64,000 bases of DNA from Anderseniella sp963787895 (lineage in GTDB: Bacteria; Pseudomonadota; Alphaproteobacteria; Rhizobiales; Aestuariivirgaceae). The stretch spans positions 372,001-436,000 of the forward strand of contig CAWBEX010000001.1 of NCBI GenBank assembly GCA_963787895.1, written 5' to 3'. The translations under genes were made by a program, and so were the position numbers. Within the stretch, counting starts at the first letter, position 1, and every line of letters begins with the position of its first letter. The notes below the pieces were generated by a model. It saw only the letters and a program-made list of their open reading frames with translations, was not told the DNA's origin and did not search any database. Positions 51,650 to 62,897 of the stretch are shown here, one piece after another.

Positions 51650-52891
51650 TCAACGCTCAAACAGAAATTCCCGCCCCAACTTGACTCTCGGCTTCCCTGA
51701 ATAAGAGATGATATCTGCCGTGGCATAAGTCTCAGTTAATGTGGCAGGTAAAAAACTACCGGTTCCAACAGTATCAATAGGAGCCCCGGCCGCACCCATT
51801 ATCTGACACTTCTGCGGGCTGAAACCTGACGAGGCAACGATCTTGGCGTTCTTGTATCCGTTTACATCCAGCGCTTGCCGGGTGTGAATGATGTTGGCCA
51901 CCGACACGCCCGACCCGAACAAAACACGGCGCACTTTGTCGACCAGAATGTTGCCTGGATCCAGCTGGAAGGCCCTTGGCCCCAACACATGCTCCACGAT
52001 GTTGTACTCGCCGTTCACCTTCAGCCAGCGCCCCACCGTCTCGATGGACTTTTCATAGTCCAGGCCCTCTGCGAACCGGCCACCATGAGTATCCAGCCTC
52101 ACGCCCAGAGTTTTGCCCTTCTTGTCGAGCTTTGCCACGTTGTAAAACCAGTCGGCTGTTCGAAGGCTGTCTGTTACTTCACGCCCGTTGAAGTCTACCA
52201 GTGCCACGAGGTGGTCTATTTCCGGCAGACGCTCTGTAAACATCTTGGTCGCCTTGACCACATCACCGTCGGCATAGCCCACCAATGCATGCGGCATGGT
52301 GCCGATGCCGGATTTCGCTCCGAACATGGGCGCGGTCACGTCCTGCGATGAGCCGACAAAACCCCTGACCTTCTTGTTTTCCCGCTTTGCAGCATCAGAC
52401 CCCACGGACGCGCCGTAAGCTGCGAGCATGTTCATGTCGATACCTGAACCATGGCGTGCGTGCATATCAATGAACGAGGCTTCGGGCAGCGCCAGACACA
52501 TCTCGTATGCATTTACTGCCGAGACCGACGGGAAGCCGGTTTTCTGAAGCAGCAACGTTTCAACTTCAGACAGCTTGGACATCGGACCGCGAACTTCCAT
52601 CAGTTTGCGCTCGGCAGGTACGATCTCTCCCTCTTTGAAAAAGCGCGTAACCTCTGCATCCGGGACAAGCCGCTTGATCAGACGCTCCGCCGGCTCCAGC
52701 GCAGCAATGCACCGGCGGCGCAGAAACACCGCATAAACCACATCCACATCGCCGTTGGCTTCGACAACCATGCGGGTATTGGTGAAATACTTGTCCGTCA
52801 TCTGCGAGACGGGCGCTGCCGCAAGCGAGACTTCAACAAGCCGGTCAATGGCCTCGTCACGAGTGAGGCCGTGAATTTTCTTGGATGTCAT
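51650..52891 (-). CDS. Nicotinate phosphoribosyltransferase-like protein
   Basis: A 413-residue phosphoribosyltransferase of the NAPRTase-like fold. LMEVRGPMSKLSEVETLLLQKTGFPS, an HARHGSGID segment (catalytic histidine region) and GVRLDTHGGRFAEGLDYEKS are typical. It would make nicotinate mononucleotide from nicotinate and PRPP in NAD salvage. Relatives of the shorter archaeal-type group look similar, so the substrate is less than certain. It stands between a transpeptidase and an FAD enzyme, without other NAD genes. Confidence 0.78.
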   Translation of the reverse strand: MTSKKIHGLTRDEAIDRLVEVSLAAAPVSQMTDKYFTNTRMVVEANGDVDVVYAVFLRRRCIAALEPAERLIKRLVPDAEVTRFFKEGEIVPAERKLMEVRGPMSKLSEVETLLLQKTGFPSVSAVNAYEMCLALPEASFIDMHARHGSGIDMNMLAAYGASVGSDAAKRENKKVRGFVGSSQDVTAPMFGAKSGIGTMPHALVGYADGDVVKATKMFTERLPEIDHLVALVDFNGREVTDSLRTADWFYNVAKLDKKGKTLGVRLDTHGGRFAEGLDYEKSIETVGRWLKVNGEYNIVEHVLGPRAFQLDPGNILVDKVRRVLFGSGVSVANIIHTRQALDVNGYKNAKIVASSGFSPQKCQIMGAAGAPIDTVGTGSFLPATLTETYATADIISYSGKPRVKLGREFLFER

Positions 52892-52985
52892 GGAGATGCA
52901 ATAGCCCTGGGCAGTGGAAATCGACTAACCGGGCAATCATGGCCATATGCTGGCCGGGGCGTCAATGGATTGAAGTCTCTGCAGT

Positions 52986-54044
52986 TCAAAAGTCGAGCAA
53001 CCTGCCAACTGCCACGCGGTTCAGCGCCGGAATATTCGAAGCAAGCTTCATTGCCCCTATCAACAAGGCCCGCTTGAGCTTTCCTTCAGACATCACCGCC
53101 CGCCTGCCCTGTTCGCTGAAAGTCAAAACGGCTTCACCCTCGGCACGGCGTGTGGCTGTGTAGTCGCTGAGCCCGCCTTCAGCGAAACGCCGAGCCAGAT
53201 CTGCAGCATCGGCAATTCCAAGATTCATACCCCGACCACCCGCCGGAGAGTGGCAATGCGCAGCATCACCTGCGAGAAACACCCGCCCGCTCTGATAGGT
53301 CTGGGCAATCCGCACCGAGATGGCAAACGCCCCTGACCTGCGAATTCTGGCGACGTTGATCGGAACCGGCAAAGCGGCAAGTGCATCGACCGTGCTGGCA
53401 ATCACTCGCACACGGGCTTTCTCCAGCGGCACAACAACAGCCGCGTTCCCACCGGGCAGCAGATACACGCTAAAACTGTCCATGCCGTCCCAGCCAAGCA
53501 CATCCGCATCTGCGATAGACCACTGCTTGTCCAGTTCCCTACCTTCAAACCTGATATTCATCGCCTGGCGCACGAAGCTGCGCACACCATCACATCCCAC
53601 AACATAGTCATAAGAGTGCAGTGAGCCATTGTAGGTAGCGCTCACGCCTTTCTCATCCTGACTAAGTCCATCCAGCGCCGTGTTGTAGCAAACCTTGCCG
53701 CCATACCGCTCCACGCCTTGTTGTATGCAACGCTCTGTCTGGTCCTGCGCCAATGCCAGCAAACGCTTTGCCGGATCTGGCAGAACCGTGAGATTCAGGG
53801 TTGCCACCAATTTGCTGCCATCGTGAAAGCGCGCACGCTGTACTTCTATTGCTTGTGCGCGGATGGCCTCGGCGACCCCGGTAGGTTCAAATATTCGCAT
53901 GCTGCCCGGCATCAATCCGACGGCCCGCGACAACTGCGATGGCTGCGCGCGCCGTTCAATGATGTCAGCCTTGATACCGCGCCGCGCCAGTTCAAGCGCC
54001 AACGTCAACCCGGTTGGGCCTGCCCCACAAACAAGAATGCGCAT
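52986..54044 (-). CDS. FAD-dependent monooxygenase (PheA/TfdB-like)
   Basis: A 352-residue class A flavoprotein hydroxylase. The FAD loop GAGPTGLTLALELARRG starts at about residue 7, a DG motif appears in VVGCDGVRSFVRQ, and the GD motif with VFLAGDAAHCHSPAGGRGMNLGI is intact. It would insert oxygen into an aromatic or similar substrate using NAD(P)H. ATG 54044 is supported by GGAGG 5 nt upstream; an upstream frame extends it by 28 residues without support. It is 126 bp after the HpcH-type gene on the same strand. Confidence 0.9.
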   Translation of the reverse strand: MRILVCGAGPTGLTLALELARRGIKADIIERRAQPSQLSRAVGLMPGSMRIFEPTGVAEAIRAQAIEVQRARFHDGSKLVATLNLTVLPDPAKRLLALAQDQTERCIQQGVERYGGKVCYNTALDGLSQDEKGVSATYNGSLHSYDYVVGCDGVRSFVRQAMNIRFEGRELDKQWSIADADVLGWDGMDSFSVYLLPGGNAAVVVPLEKARVRVIASTVDALAALPVPINVARIRRSGAFAISVRIAQTYQSGRVFLAGDAAHCHSPAGGRGMNLGIADAADLARRFAEGGLSDYTATRRAEGEAVLTFSEQGRRAVMSEGKLKRALLIGAMKLASNIPALNRVAVGRLLDF

Positions 54045-54170
54045 GCCAGCCTCCACTGCATTTAATTGCAATTTCATGGCTACTCTAGGCCAATTCAGAT
54101 GGCATTGAAACTGTGAGCAATTGCGCAAGGAAAGTTGCCGGGCGGCACACGCCGGGGCAATGCGGATCGC

Positions 54171-54947
54171 TCAGATTGCCTCGAGCACAGCCTTTGCACC
54201 TGCAGCTATCAACCCGCCGTCGCTCGATGCGGAAATGAGTTTGTAGCCAAGTTCAGCAAATGTCCTCGACTGTTCGCCGCCAGAGGCATAAATCCCGGCA
54301 ATCTTCTCATGCTTGTTTGCCGCCGCAAGTATCTCCGGCAATGCCGAAACAACGCCGGGATCGTTAGCACCTTCCATCTTGCCGCCAGACAGGCTGATCG
54401 ACAGGTCGTACGGCCCGACAAACACCCCGTCGATGCCGTCAACGCCCAGAATGTCATCCAGGCAGGCAATTGCCTGTTCGGTTTCAATCATCGCCAGGAC
54501 GGTAGTGCAATCATTGGCGCAAGCCAGGTACTCCGGACCGCTCAGGTTCCAGATACTTGCCGCTGCCACCGGACCAAAGCTGCGAGACGCCAACGGCGGA
54601 TACTTCGTGACGCTGGCAAGCTTGTTCGCATCAGCCAGGGAATTGATCATTGGCATAATGATCACGGACGCACCTGCATCCAGCCCGCGCGCCGCCATGC
54701 CAAAGTCCTCAAGCGGAGGCCGCATGGCCGGAATGCCCCCCGCGCCAGCCACGCTGCCCATCATTGCAGCCATGGCATCATAGCCCAGTGTACCGTGTTG
54801 CATATCAGCAACGACTCCGGCAAAACCGGACCTGACCATATGCGCGGCCTGACTGGCACCGGCCATCTGGCTCCAGGCAACGAAAACGGGTCCACCATTG
54901 GCCCGCGCAAGACGGGCCTTTAATGAAAGTGGATGATCGGCGGACAA
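54171..54947 (-). CDS. HpcH/HpaI aldolase family protein
   Basis: A 258-residue TIM-barrel enzyme of the 2,4-dihydroxyhept-2-ene-1,7-dioate aldolase family. VVADMQHGTLGY, IIMPMINS and MIETEQAIACLDDILGVDGIDGVFVGPYDLS (metal-binding E and D, active-site pattern) are present. It cleaves or forms 2-keto-3-deoxy-type acids. The start is TTG 54947, the only good choice, 7 bp after the zeta-inhibitor stop; no ATG is placed well nearby. The partner FAD enzyme downstream may supply its substrate (inference). Confidence 0.85.
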   Translation of the reverse strand: MSADHPLSLKARLARANGGPVFVAWSQMAGASQAAHMVRSGFAGVVADMQHGTLGYDAMAAMMGSVAGAGGIPAMRPPLEDFGMAARGLDAGASVIIMPMINSLADANKLASVTKYPPLASRSFGPVAAASIWNLSGPEYLACANDCTTVLAMIETEQAIACLDDILGVDGIDGVFVGPYDLSISLSGGKMEGANDPGVVSALPEILAAANKHEKIAGIYASGGEQSRTFAELGYKLISASSDGGLIAAGAKAVLEAI

Positions 54948-54954
54948 GCCCGTA

Positions 54955-55278
54955 TCAACCCTGGTTTTCGATCTGGGTAACGGCTTCCGCCATCAGTTCA
55001 TCCATCTGGCGGCGCAATTGGTGATCAGACTGATTGACCCCGGCAGCATCGAAGTCGGCACGCACCTTGCGGAACACATCATCGTCACCGGCTTCTTCAA
55101 AGTCAGCCTTGATGACTTCCTTGGCATAGGCGTCGGCTTCAACACCTTCCTTGCCCAGCAACCCGGCTGCCCACAAGCCCAACAACTTGTTGCGGCGAGC
55201 CCCAGCCTTGAACTGCAATTCCTGATCGTGAGCGAACTTGCTCTCGTAGCTTTTCTTGCGGTCATCGAACGTGTTCAT
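54955..55278 (-). CDS. ATP synthase inhibitor subunit zeta (DUF1476)
   Basis: A 107-residue four-helix protein of the DUF1476 family, known in Paracoccus as the zeta subunit that blocks ATP hydrolysis by F1-ATPase. The N-terminal inhibitory stretch MNTFDDRKKSYESKFAHDQELQF and the FEEAGDDDVFRKVRADFDAAG core are recognisable. It is divergent from purC, the usual alphaproteobacterial place. The upstream region holds a 24-bp tandem repeat. Confidence 0.92.
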   Translation of the reverse strand: MNTFDDRKKSYESKFAHDQELQFKAGARRNKLLGLWAAGLLGKEGVEADAYAKEVIKADFEEAGDDDVFRKVRADFDAAGVNQSDHQLRRQMDELMAEAVTQIENQG

Positions 55279-55294
55279 GTCTCTGGCTGTCTCC

Positions 55295-55341
55295 TTGGCG
55301 GCAGGCCGCATTGTCAGTTTGGCGGCGGGCCGCGTTGTCAG
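55295..55341. repeat. Two-copy 24-bp tandem repeat upstream of the zeta inhibitor
   Basis: The 23-bp units at 55295-55317 and 55319-55341 differ at two positions (A/G changes), giving a period of 24. The inner unit overlaps the ribosome-binding region of the zeta-inhibitor gene (AAGGAG on the minus strand), so it is probably a local slippage duplication. Confidence 0.7.
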
Positions 55342-55557
55342 TACGTGCCATCACATAGCCAATCCCCCCTGCAGCTTCAATACATCTTGTGCGGCATTCG
55401 GCAGCAGAAACGCCGATTTGGTCAAATACTGTTTGAAAACCCCGGATGAATCGCCCAGTTGGATTGTACGCGCAGGTCATCTGAGCTAAATAATCGCAGT
55501 ATCCGCATCGCAGGCGTGCTCCTGCCCGTCACAACGCACAGAGAGACACCCCCTCAT

Positions 55558-56328
55558 ATGAACCAGCGACGCAGACGCATTTACGAAGGCAAGGCCAAGA
55601 TTTTGTATGAAGGCCCTGAGCCGGGCACCATTGTGGTTCACTTCAAGGACGACGCCACTGCGTTCAATGCACAGAAGAAGGCAGTGATCGAAGGCAAGGG
55701 CGTGCTGAACAACCGGATTTCGGAGTTCATATTTACCCAGCTCAACGGGCTCGGCATGCCGACCCACTTCATCAAGCGCCTCAACATGCGCGAACAGCTC
55801 GTCCGCGAGGTCGAGATCATTCCCCTGGAAGTCATTGTCCGCAACATCGCGGCGGGTTCCATGGCCAAGCGTCTCGGCATCGAGGAAGGCACGCCCCTGC
55901 CGCGTTCGATCATTGAATTCTGTTACAAAAATGATGAACTGGGCGACCCTCTGGTGGCCGAAGAACATGTCACTGCGTTTGGCTGGGCAAGCCCGCAGGA
56001 GATCGACGACATCATGGCAATGACGATTCGCATCAATGACTTCATGTCAGGCATGTTCGCAGCCATTGGCATCAAGCTCGTCGACTTCAAGATCGAGTTT
56101 GGCCGCCAGTATGAAGGCGACCTGGTGCGAACCGTGCTGGCAGACGAGATCAGCCCGGACTCATGCCGTTTATGGGACATGAAGACAAACGAGAAGATGG
56201 ACAAGGACCGCTTCCGCCGCGACCTCGGCGGATTGGTCGAAGCATATCAGGAAGTTGCCCGTCGCCTTGGCATCCTCAATGAAAACGATCCGAAGAAGCC
56301 ATCCAAACCCAAGCTGGTAAAGTCCTGA
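55558..56328 (+). CDS. purC: SAICAR synthetase
   Basis: Joins aspartate to CAIR using ATP, giving SAICAR. The 256-residue chain starts MNQRRRRIYEGKAKILYEG and contains VIVRNIAAGSMAKRLGIEEG, the LVDFKIEFGR strand and LADEISPDSCRLWD. All are typical of PurC. ATG 55558 gives the family N-terminus; the frame is open 33 codons further upstream without support. PurS follows after 38 bp, so the pur genes form one run. Confidence 0.96.
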   Translation: MNQRRRRIYEGKAKILYEGPEPGTIVVHFKDDATAFNAQKKAVIEGKGVLNNRISEFIFTQLNGLGMPTHFIKRLNMREQLVREVEIIPLEVIVRNIAAGSMAKRLGIEEGTPLPRSIIEFCYKNDELGDPLVAEEHVTAFGWASPQEIDDIMAMTIRINDFMSGMFAAIGIKLVDFKIEFGRQYEGDLVRTVLADEISPDSCRLWDMKTNEKMDKDRFRRDLGGLVEAYQEVARRLGILNENDPKKPSKPKLVKS

Positions 56329-56366
56329 CCTCGCCAGCCGCAAACTTGACTCAAGGACTGCTACAC

Positions 56367-56606
56367 ATGAAAGCGAAGGTTGTTATCACCCTGAAGAATG
56401 GTGTGCTTGACCCGCAGGGCAAAGCCATTGAAGGAGCTTTGTCAGGCCTCGGCTTCTCCGGTGTCGGCAATGTGCGTCAGGGCAAGTTCATCGAACTGGA
56501 TGTAACCGCCGCCAGCAAGGAAGAAGCCCGCAAGAACGTTGAGGCGATGTGTGACAAGTTGCTGGCAAACACGGTGATCGAAAACTACCGAGTGGATATC
56601 GAATGA
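56367..56606 (+). CDS. purS: FGAM synthetase subunit PurS
   Basis: A 79-residue small subunit of phosphoribosylformylglycinamidine synthase. The motif ITLKNGVLDPQGKAIEGALSGLGFSGVGNVRQGKFIEL is diagnostic. It bridges PurQ and PurL in the three-part enzyme. ATG 56367 is used in place of the upstream in-frame start. Its stop overlaps the next gene, an unknown exported protein, rather than purQ. Confidence 0.95.
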   Translation: MKAKVVITLKNGVLDPQGKAIEGALSGLGFSGVGNVRQGKFIELDVTAASKEEARKNVEAMCDKLLANTVIENYRVDIE

Positions 56607-57160
56607 TGCGCATCTGGCAAACGCTCGCAGCCGCTGCAGCCGCAACGCTGCTGCTCTCGGCCGCAACCGCAGCTGCGGTAATTGAAACAAAGCCCTTGAA
56701 CCTTTCTATCAAGGTAGGTGCAAAATCGTATGATGTATCTGCCCAACAGCCTGCCGACTGGGAACTGCTTTCAGAAGGCCAGCTATCACTCAATCAACGT
56801 TTTGATATCCAGCCAGATGGCAGCAGTGGCACCATTGAAGTACGCATCGCTCCGCTGCCTGCCAACAAGAAGGAACCCAATCCCTGCCTGTACCTGACAC
56901 AGCTGGCAAAGCCACTGCAGGCCAATGGTTTGCGGGTTTCACCTGGCAGATCGCCGCAAGGCAACATGAACCCGGTTTGCTCGATGGTGATAGAAAGCAC
57001 ATTGAAGACGCTGTTTTACTATGCCTCCATTTTCCGGACGGCGGATCTCGCTGTTGCCGGTATTGCATATTCACAGCGCGATCTCACCGACGACCAGATC
57101 GCTGATTTCTCTCGCTACCTTGCCTCCGTTCAGGCGAATCCGAAGGACTCTACCCAGTGA
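56603..57160 (+). CDS. Exported protein of unknown function embedded between purS and purQ
   Basis: A 185-residue protein with a signal peptide (residues ~5-24, alanine-rich) and a mature part without known motif (IETKPLNLSIKVGAKSYDVSAQ, CLYLTQLAKPLQANG, two cysteines near 94 and 126). The start at 56603 overlaps the purS stop (ATGA; ATG 56606 is also possible) and its stop overlaps the purQ GTG. It is fully coupled to purine genes, though its predicted location is the periplasm. Confidence 0.85.
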   Translation: MMRIWQTLAAAAAATLLLSAATAAAVIETKPLNLSIKVGAKSYDVSAQQPADWELLSEGQLSLNQRFDIQPDGSSGTIEVRIAPLPANKKEPNPCLYLTQLAKPLQANGLRVSPGRSPQGNMNPVCSMVIESTLKTLFYYASIFRTADLAVAGIAYSQRDLTDDQIADFSRYLASVQANPKDSTQ

Positions 57161-57819
57161 AGGCTGCCGTCGTCGTATTCCCCGGTATCAATCGCGAAAA
57201 TGACATGGTTCGCGCCCTGAGAAATGGCGCCGGTGCTGATGTCACAAAAATCTGGCACACAGAGACAGCACTGCCTGCGGGCACCGATCTGGTGGCTGTG
57301 CCCGGCGGCTTTTCCTATGGCGACTATCTGCGCTGCGGCGCTATTGCCGGGCGTTCTCCGGTCATGAATGCAATTATCGACCACGCCAGCCGTGGTGGTC
57401 TGGTGTTGGGCGTTTGCAACGGTTTCCAGATACTCACCGAGGCAGGCCTGCTGCCCGGCGCCTTGATGCGCAATGCCGGTTTGAAGTTCGTCTGCAAGCA
57501 GGTACGCCTCAGCGTCGAAAACAATACCACCTTCTTTTCCCGCTCGATGACCAAGGGCGCAGTCGTCTCCTGCCCGGTCGCCCACCATGACGGCAATTAC
57601 TTCGCCAATGCCGAGACACTGAAACTCCTGGAGGGCAACGGCCAGGTGGTGTTCCGCTATGCTGAAGGCACCAATCCAAATGGCGCCATCAATGACATCG
57701 CCGGCATTGTGAACGACAGCGGCAACGTGATCGGCATGATGCCGCACCCGGAAAACATGATCGAACCGCTGCATGGCCGCACCGACTGCCTGGCGCTGTT
57801 CGAAGGATTGGCGGCGTAG
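57157..57819 (+). CDS. purQ: FGAM synthetase glutaminase subunit
   Basis: A 220-residue class I glutaminase that feeds ammonia to PurL. The nucleophile cysteine is in GLVLGVCNGFQIL (about residue 87), and the HxE pair is in MMPHPENM near residue 194. The start is GTG 57157, overlapping the stop of the exported protein (GTGA). The gene order C-S-X-Q-...-L has purL about 2.8 kb further on. Confidence 0.95.
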   Translation: MKAAVVVFPGINRENDMVRALRNGAGADVTKIWHTETALPAGTDLVAVPGGFSYGDYLRCGAIAGRSPVMNAIIDHASRGGLVLGVCNGFQILTEAGLLPGALMRNAGLKFVCKQVRLSVENNTTFFSRSMTKGAVVSCPVAHHDGNYFANAETLKLLEGNGQVVFRYAEGTNPNGAINDIAGIVNDSGNVIGMMPHPENMIEPLHGRTDCLALFEGLAA

Positions 57820-58124
57820 AGCACATAGCAGGTTTTGCAAAACCAGCAGCGCTGCCCTGGCTTGCAAACCGTCAAGGACCATTCGCTGCAATGACGCGCC
57901 CTGGTTCTCCCAAAATCAGACCAGCCAGCATGTGACTTCCTCAAGAAATTTTCTGTTTCCTGTTTAGGCTTGCTTAGCCATTGCAACTGGATTTCCTCGC
58001 ATATTCCAACCGTGAGCGTATGAAGGCAATGTTGACCAAAGTCGACAGGTAACCCCAGACACATTGTGAGCAAGGCCAACTGGCTGACCCGCTGGTTTGT
58101 TTATCGTCTTAAGGAGAGAAGGCG
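57820..58124. other. 305-bp gap between purQ and the TadG-like gene
   Basis: No gene is supported. A 14-bp perfect palindrome GGTTTTGCAAAACC lies at 57831-57844, just after purQ, and could act as a weak terminator or a binding site. A good ribosome site (AAGGAGAG, about 58110) precedes the TadG-like start. Otherwise nothing was seen. Confidence 0.5.
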
Positions 58125-59684
58125 ATGAGTGGATTACGTCGGACTATTTTCACTATCGCCAGGTTTCGGGCGAACAATTCGGGAACATTAGCACCAGTCC
58201 TTGCCGTTGCAGCCATTCCAATGATCATGGCAGCAGGCGTTGCCGTGGACTACGGCAACCAGGTATCGGTACATGCGCGCTTGCAAGCTGCAGTAGACGC
58301 GGCGGCCCTTGCAGCAGGCCGCGAGGCAAACAAAAGCGATCAGGAGCTTTCGCGCATAGCGAAAGACTATTTCTTTTCAAACTTTGGCACTCCTGCCAAT
58401 TCTGGCACGCCGAGTATGACATTGAGCGCCAATGGCAATGATGTTCTCGTCACTGGCCGGGTTGAGGTACAGAATTACCTTACCAAGGTAGCTGGCTTCA
58501 ACACGACGATTGTGTCAGCTTCTTCGACGGTATCGAAGGAAGCAACCGGCCTTGAAGTGGCACTGGTGTTCGACAACACCGGTTCAATGGGTTCACAGAG
58601 CCGTTTGACCACCCTCAAGATTGCTGCTCACGATTTCGTGGAAATCCTGTTTGGCCCGCGCGAGACAGCCGACACCTTGAAAGTTGCTGTCGTTCCGTTT
58701 TCCCAGTTCGTCAATGTTGGGCCAAGCAAGGGCGACAACTTCTGGGTCGATACCGGCGGCCAAAACACATATTCAAGGACCAACTTCGCAACCAGCAGCT
58801 GGAACAACTGGCGCGCCTGGCAATCAATCCGCAACCGGGCATGGCCGGGCTGCGTGGAATCCAGACAAGGGCCATTGTCGGTTAACGACACCGCGCCTGA
58901 CATCAACAACGCCGCCACCCTGTTTCCGCCAGCCTTCGCACCAGATGAGCCGGGCAACAATGCCTCGACCACCTATCTGCGTTCAAACGGTACTGACGGC
59001 ACATCTTCCAGATACGACTACAGCTATTCCAACAGCTACCTGAACGACAGCAAGGGAAGTGGCAACACACTTGCTGTCCGCCAGTCGCACCAGACCAAGT
59101 ACAATAATGTCACCCTCAGCACGACCTCTCGCGGGCCGGACAAGGGATGCAACATCCAGCCAATCCAGGCGCTGACCAACAGCAAGCAGCCCGTGCTGCA
59201 AACCATCAACAACATGCGCGCTGACGGCTACACTCATGTGGCCGAAGGCGTTGGCTGGGGCCTGCGCGTACTGTCTCCCGGTGAGCCCTTCACCGAAGGC
59301 GTCAGCTTTGACAACGAGGAAATCACAAAGGCAATGGTGCTTTTGACCGATGGCGAAAACACATTCGATTCGGAATCAAACCACAACCAGTCCACCTACA
59401 CCGCATACGGCTTCCTCGGCGAAGGCCGCCTCGGTTCTACCAACTACTGGACTGCGGTCTCTGCGCAGGACACCCTGCTGGCACAAGCCTGCAACAATGT
59501 GAAGGCGGCAGATATCGTCACCTACTCGTTCGCATACAACGTGCCCAGTGCAACCCAGCGCAATCTTATCAAGAACTGCGCAACAAGCCCGGAAAAATAC
59601 TTCGATCCGCCATCAAACGCGGCATTGGTAGCAAGCTTCCAGCAGATCGCGGATGAACTTCGCAGACTGCACCTGAGCCGCTAA
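58125..59684 (+). CDS. TadG-like pilus assembly protein with VWA domain
   Basis: A 519-residue protein with an N-terminal TadE/G segment (one helix, LAPVLAVAAIPMIMAAGVAVDYG, about residues 22-44, then VHARLQAAVDAAALAAGREA). A von Willebrand factor A domain follows with an intact MIDAS: ALVFDNTGSMGSQSR, a later MVLLTDGENTF. Such proteins belong to Flp/Tad pilus systems, but no other tad gene is near. It may act as a surface adhesin or an orphan minor pilin component (inference). Confidence 0.87.
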   Translation: MSGLRRTIFTIARFRANNSGTLAPVLAVAAIPMIMAAGVAVDYGNQVSVHARLQAAVDAAALAAGREANKSDQELSRIAKDYFFSNFGTPANSGTPSMTLSANGNDVLVTGRVEVQNYLTKVAGFNTTIVSASSTVSKEATGLEVALVFDNTGSMGSQSRLTTLKIAAHDFVEILFGPRETADTLKVAVVPFSQFVNVGPSKGDNFWVDTGGQNTYSRTNFATSSWNNWRAWQSIRNRAWPGCVESRQGPLSVNDTAPDINNAATLFPPAFAPDEPGNNASTTYLRSNGTDGTSSRYDYSYSNSYLNDSKGSGNTLAVRQSHQTKYNNVTLSTTSRGPDKGCNIQPIQALTNSKQPVLQTINNMRADGYTHVAEGVGWGLRVLSPGEPFTEGVSFDNEEITKAMVLLTDGENTFDSESNHNQSTYTAYGFLGEGRLGSTNYWTAVSAQDTLLAQACNNVKAADIVTYSFAYNVPSATQRNLIKNCATSPEKYFDPPSNAALVASFQQIADELRRLHLSR

Positions 59685-59706
59685 CCCACGAAGCTGTCAC
59701 AACCTG

Positions 59707-59740
59707 GAGCCCGTCACATCTCGTGGCGGGCTCTCATCTT
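59707..59740 (+). terminator. Intrinsic terminator after the TadG-like gene
   Basis: An 11-bp stem with a 5-nt loop: GAGCCCG (59707-59713) pairs with CGGGCTC (59727-59733) and TCAC with GTGG (one T-G pair). The trailing sequence is TCATCTTTC, moderately T-rich. It ends the TadG-like transcript before the porin gene. Confidence 0.7.
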
Positions 59741-59848
59741 TCAAAAAAGCCAGGACTGCACACCCATGTGCACCTGTTAGCTTATGCAGTTGACTATTGC
59801 CCGACCTTGTTCCAACCATAACGGTATGAACAGGAACTTGATCAAGCC

Positions 59849-60487
59849 ATGAACCGCACCAGAACCTATTTGGCCGGCGCGCTGGCGTTGGCGGGAGTCT
59901 TCGCTCTGCCGCAGGCAGCCAATGCCGCCGACTACGACACCATTCCCGCCGACTGGAACGGCTTTTATGCAGGCGTGCATGCCGGATTTGGCTGGTTCGA
60001 CGCTTCCGGCAGTTTTGGCGCACCAGTCAACCTTGACGCTTCTGGCGCCATGGGTGGAGTGTTGCTTGGCTACAATTGGGATCTCGGCAACTATGTCGCT
60101 GGTCTTGAGGCGGATGCGTCATTTGGCGGCCAATCAGACACACAACCGGTCTTTGGGTTTGGTGCCCTGCGCCTGACCAATCACGGTCAGCATACTTTCC
60201 GCGCGCGGCTTGGCCTTGAAACCGGAACCAGCGGTCTGCTTTATGTCACAGGCGGTCTCGCCCTGGCCGACTTCTGGGGCACAGTTTCATCAGGTGCCCG
60301 TGACAAGGACTTTCTTGTCGGAGGTGTTGTCGGTGCCGGTTACGAGGCTATGCTCACCGAAGACATCTCGATCCGTGGCGAATACCTTTATGCCAACTAC
60401 GGCAACAACACATTCAGCGCCGGCGGTGACTTTGATCTGGACGTCGAGACACACACAATTCGCGCTGGCGTTGCCTGGCGGTTCTGA
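59849..60487 (+). CDS. Omp25/Omp31-like outer-membrane beta-barrel protein
   Basis: A 212-residue eight-stranded barrel with a signal peptide (1-26, ending ANAA) and the family opening DWNGFYAGVHAGFGW. The last residue is phenylalanine (VAWRF), as needed for barrel insertion. The family is abundant in the Rhizobiales outer membrane and links it to peptidoglycan. It probably has its own promoter in the 110-bp gap before it. Confidence 0.92.
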   Translation: MNRTRTYLAGALALAGVFALPQAANAADYDTIPADWNGFYAGVHAGFGWFDASGSFGAPVNLDASGAMGGVLLGYNWDLGNYVAGLEADASFGGQSDTQPVFGFGALRLTNHGQHTFRARLGLETGTSGLLYVTGGLALADFWGTVSSGARDKDFLVGGVVGAGYEAMLTEDISIRGEYLYANYGNNTFSAGGDFDLDVETHTIRAGVAWRF

Positions 60488-60653
60488 CTGACCCCAGCAA
60501 CTTGTGCAGCTGAACTCACTGCTTAGGCAGTCAGTGTCTTGCATCGATCTTTCCACGACATATCGTTCAAAACACGCCATTAGGTGTGTATTGCGGCGGC
60601 ATATTGCGCTAGAACGCAGGCCAACCTCTCCTTGAATCGGGCACTGCTTACCA

Positions 60654-62885
<2,232 letters not shown>

Positions 62886-62897
62886 AGGATTCGACAA

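Noticed and set aside
55262..55480. Small 72-codon minus-strand frame containing the 24-bp repeat (TDNAARRQ repeats)
   Set aside because: It overlaps the zeta-inhibitor start, has no ribosome site and is explained by the tandem repeat in a gene gap.
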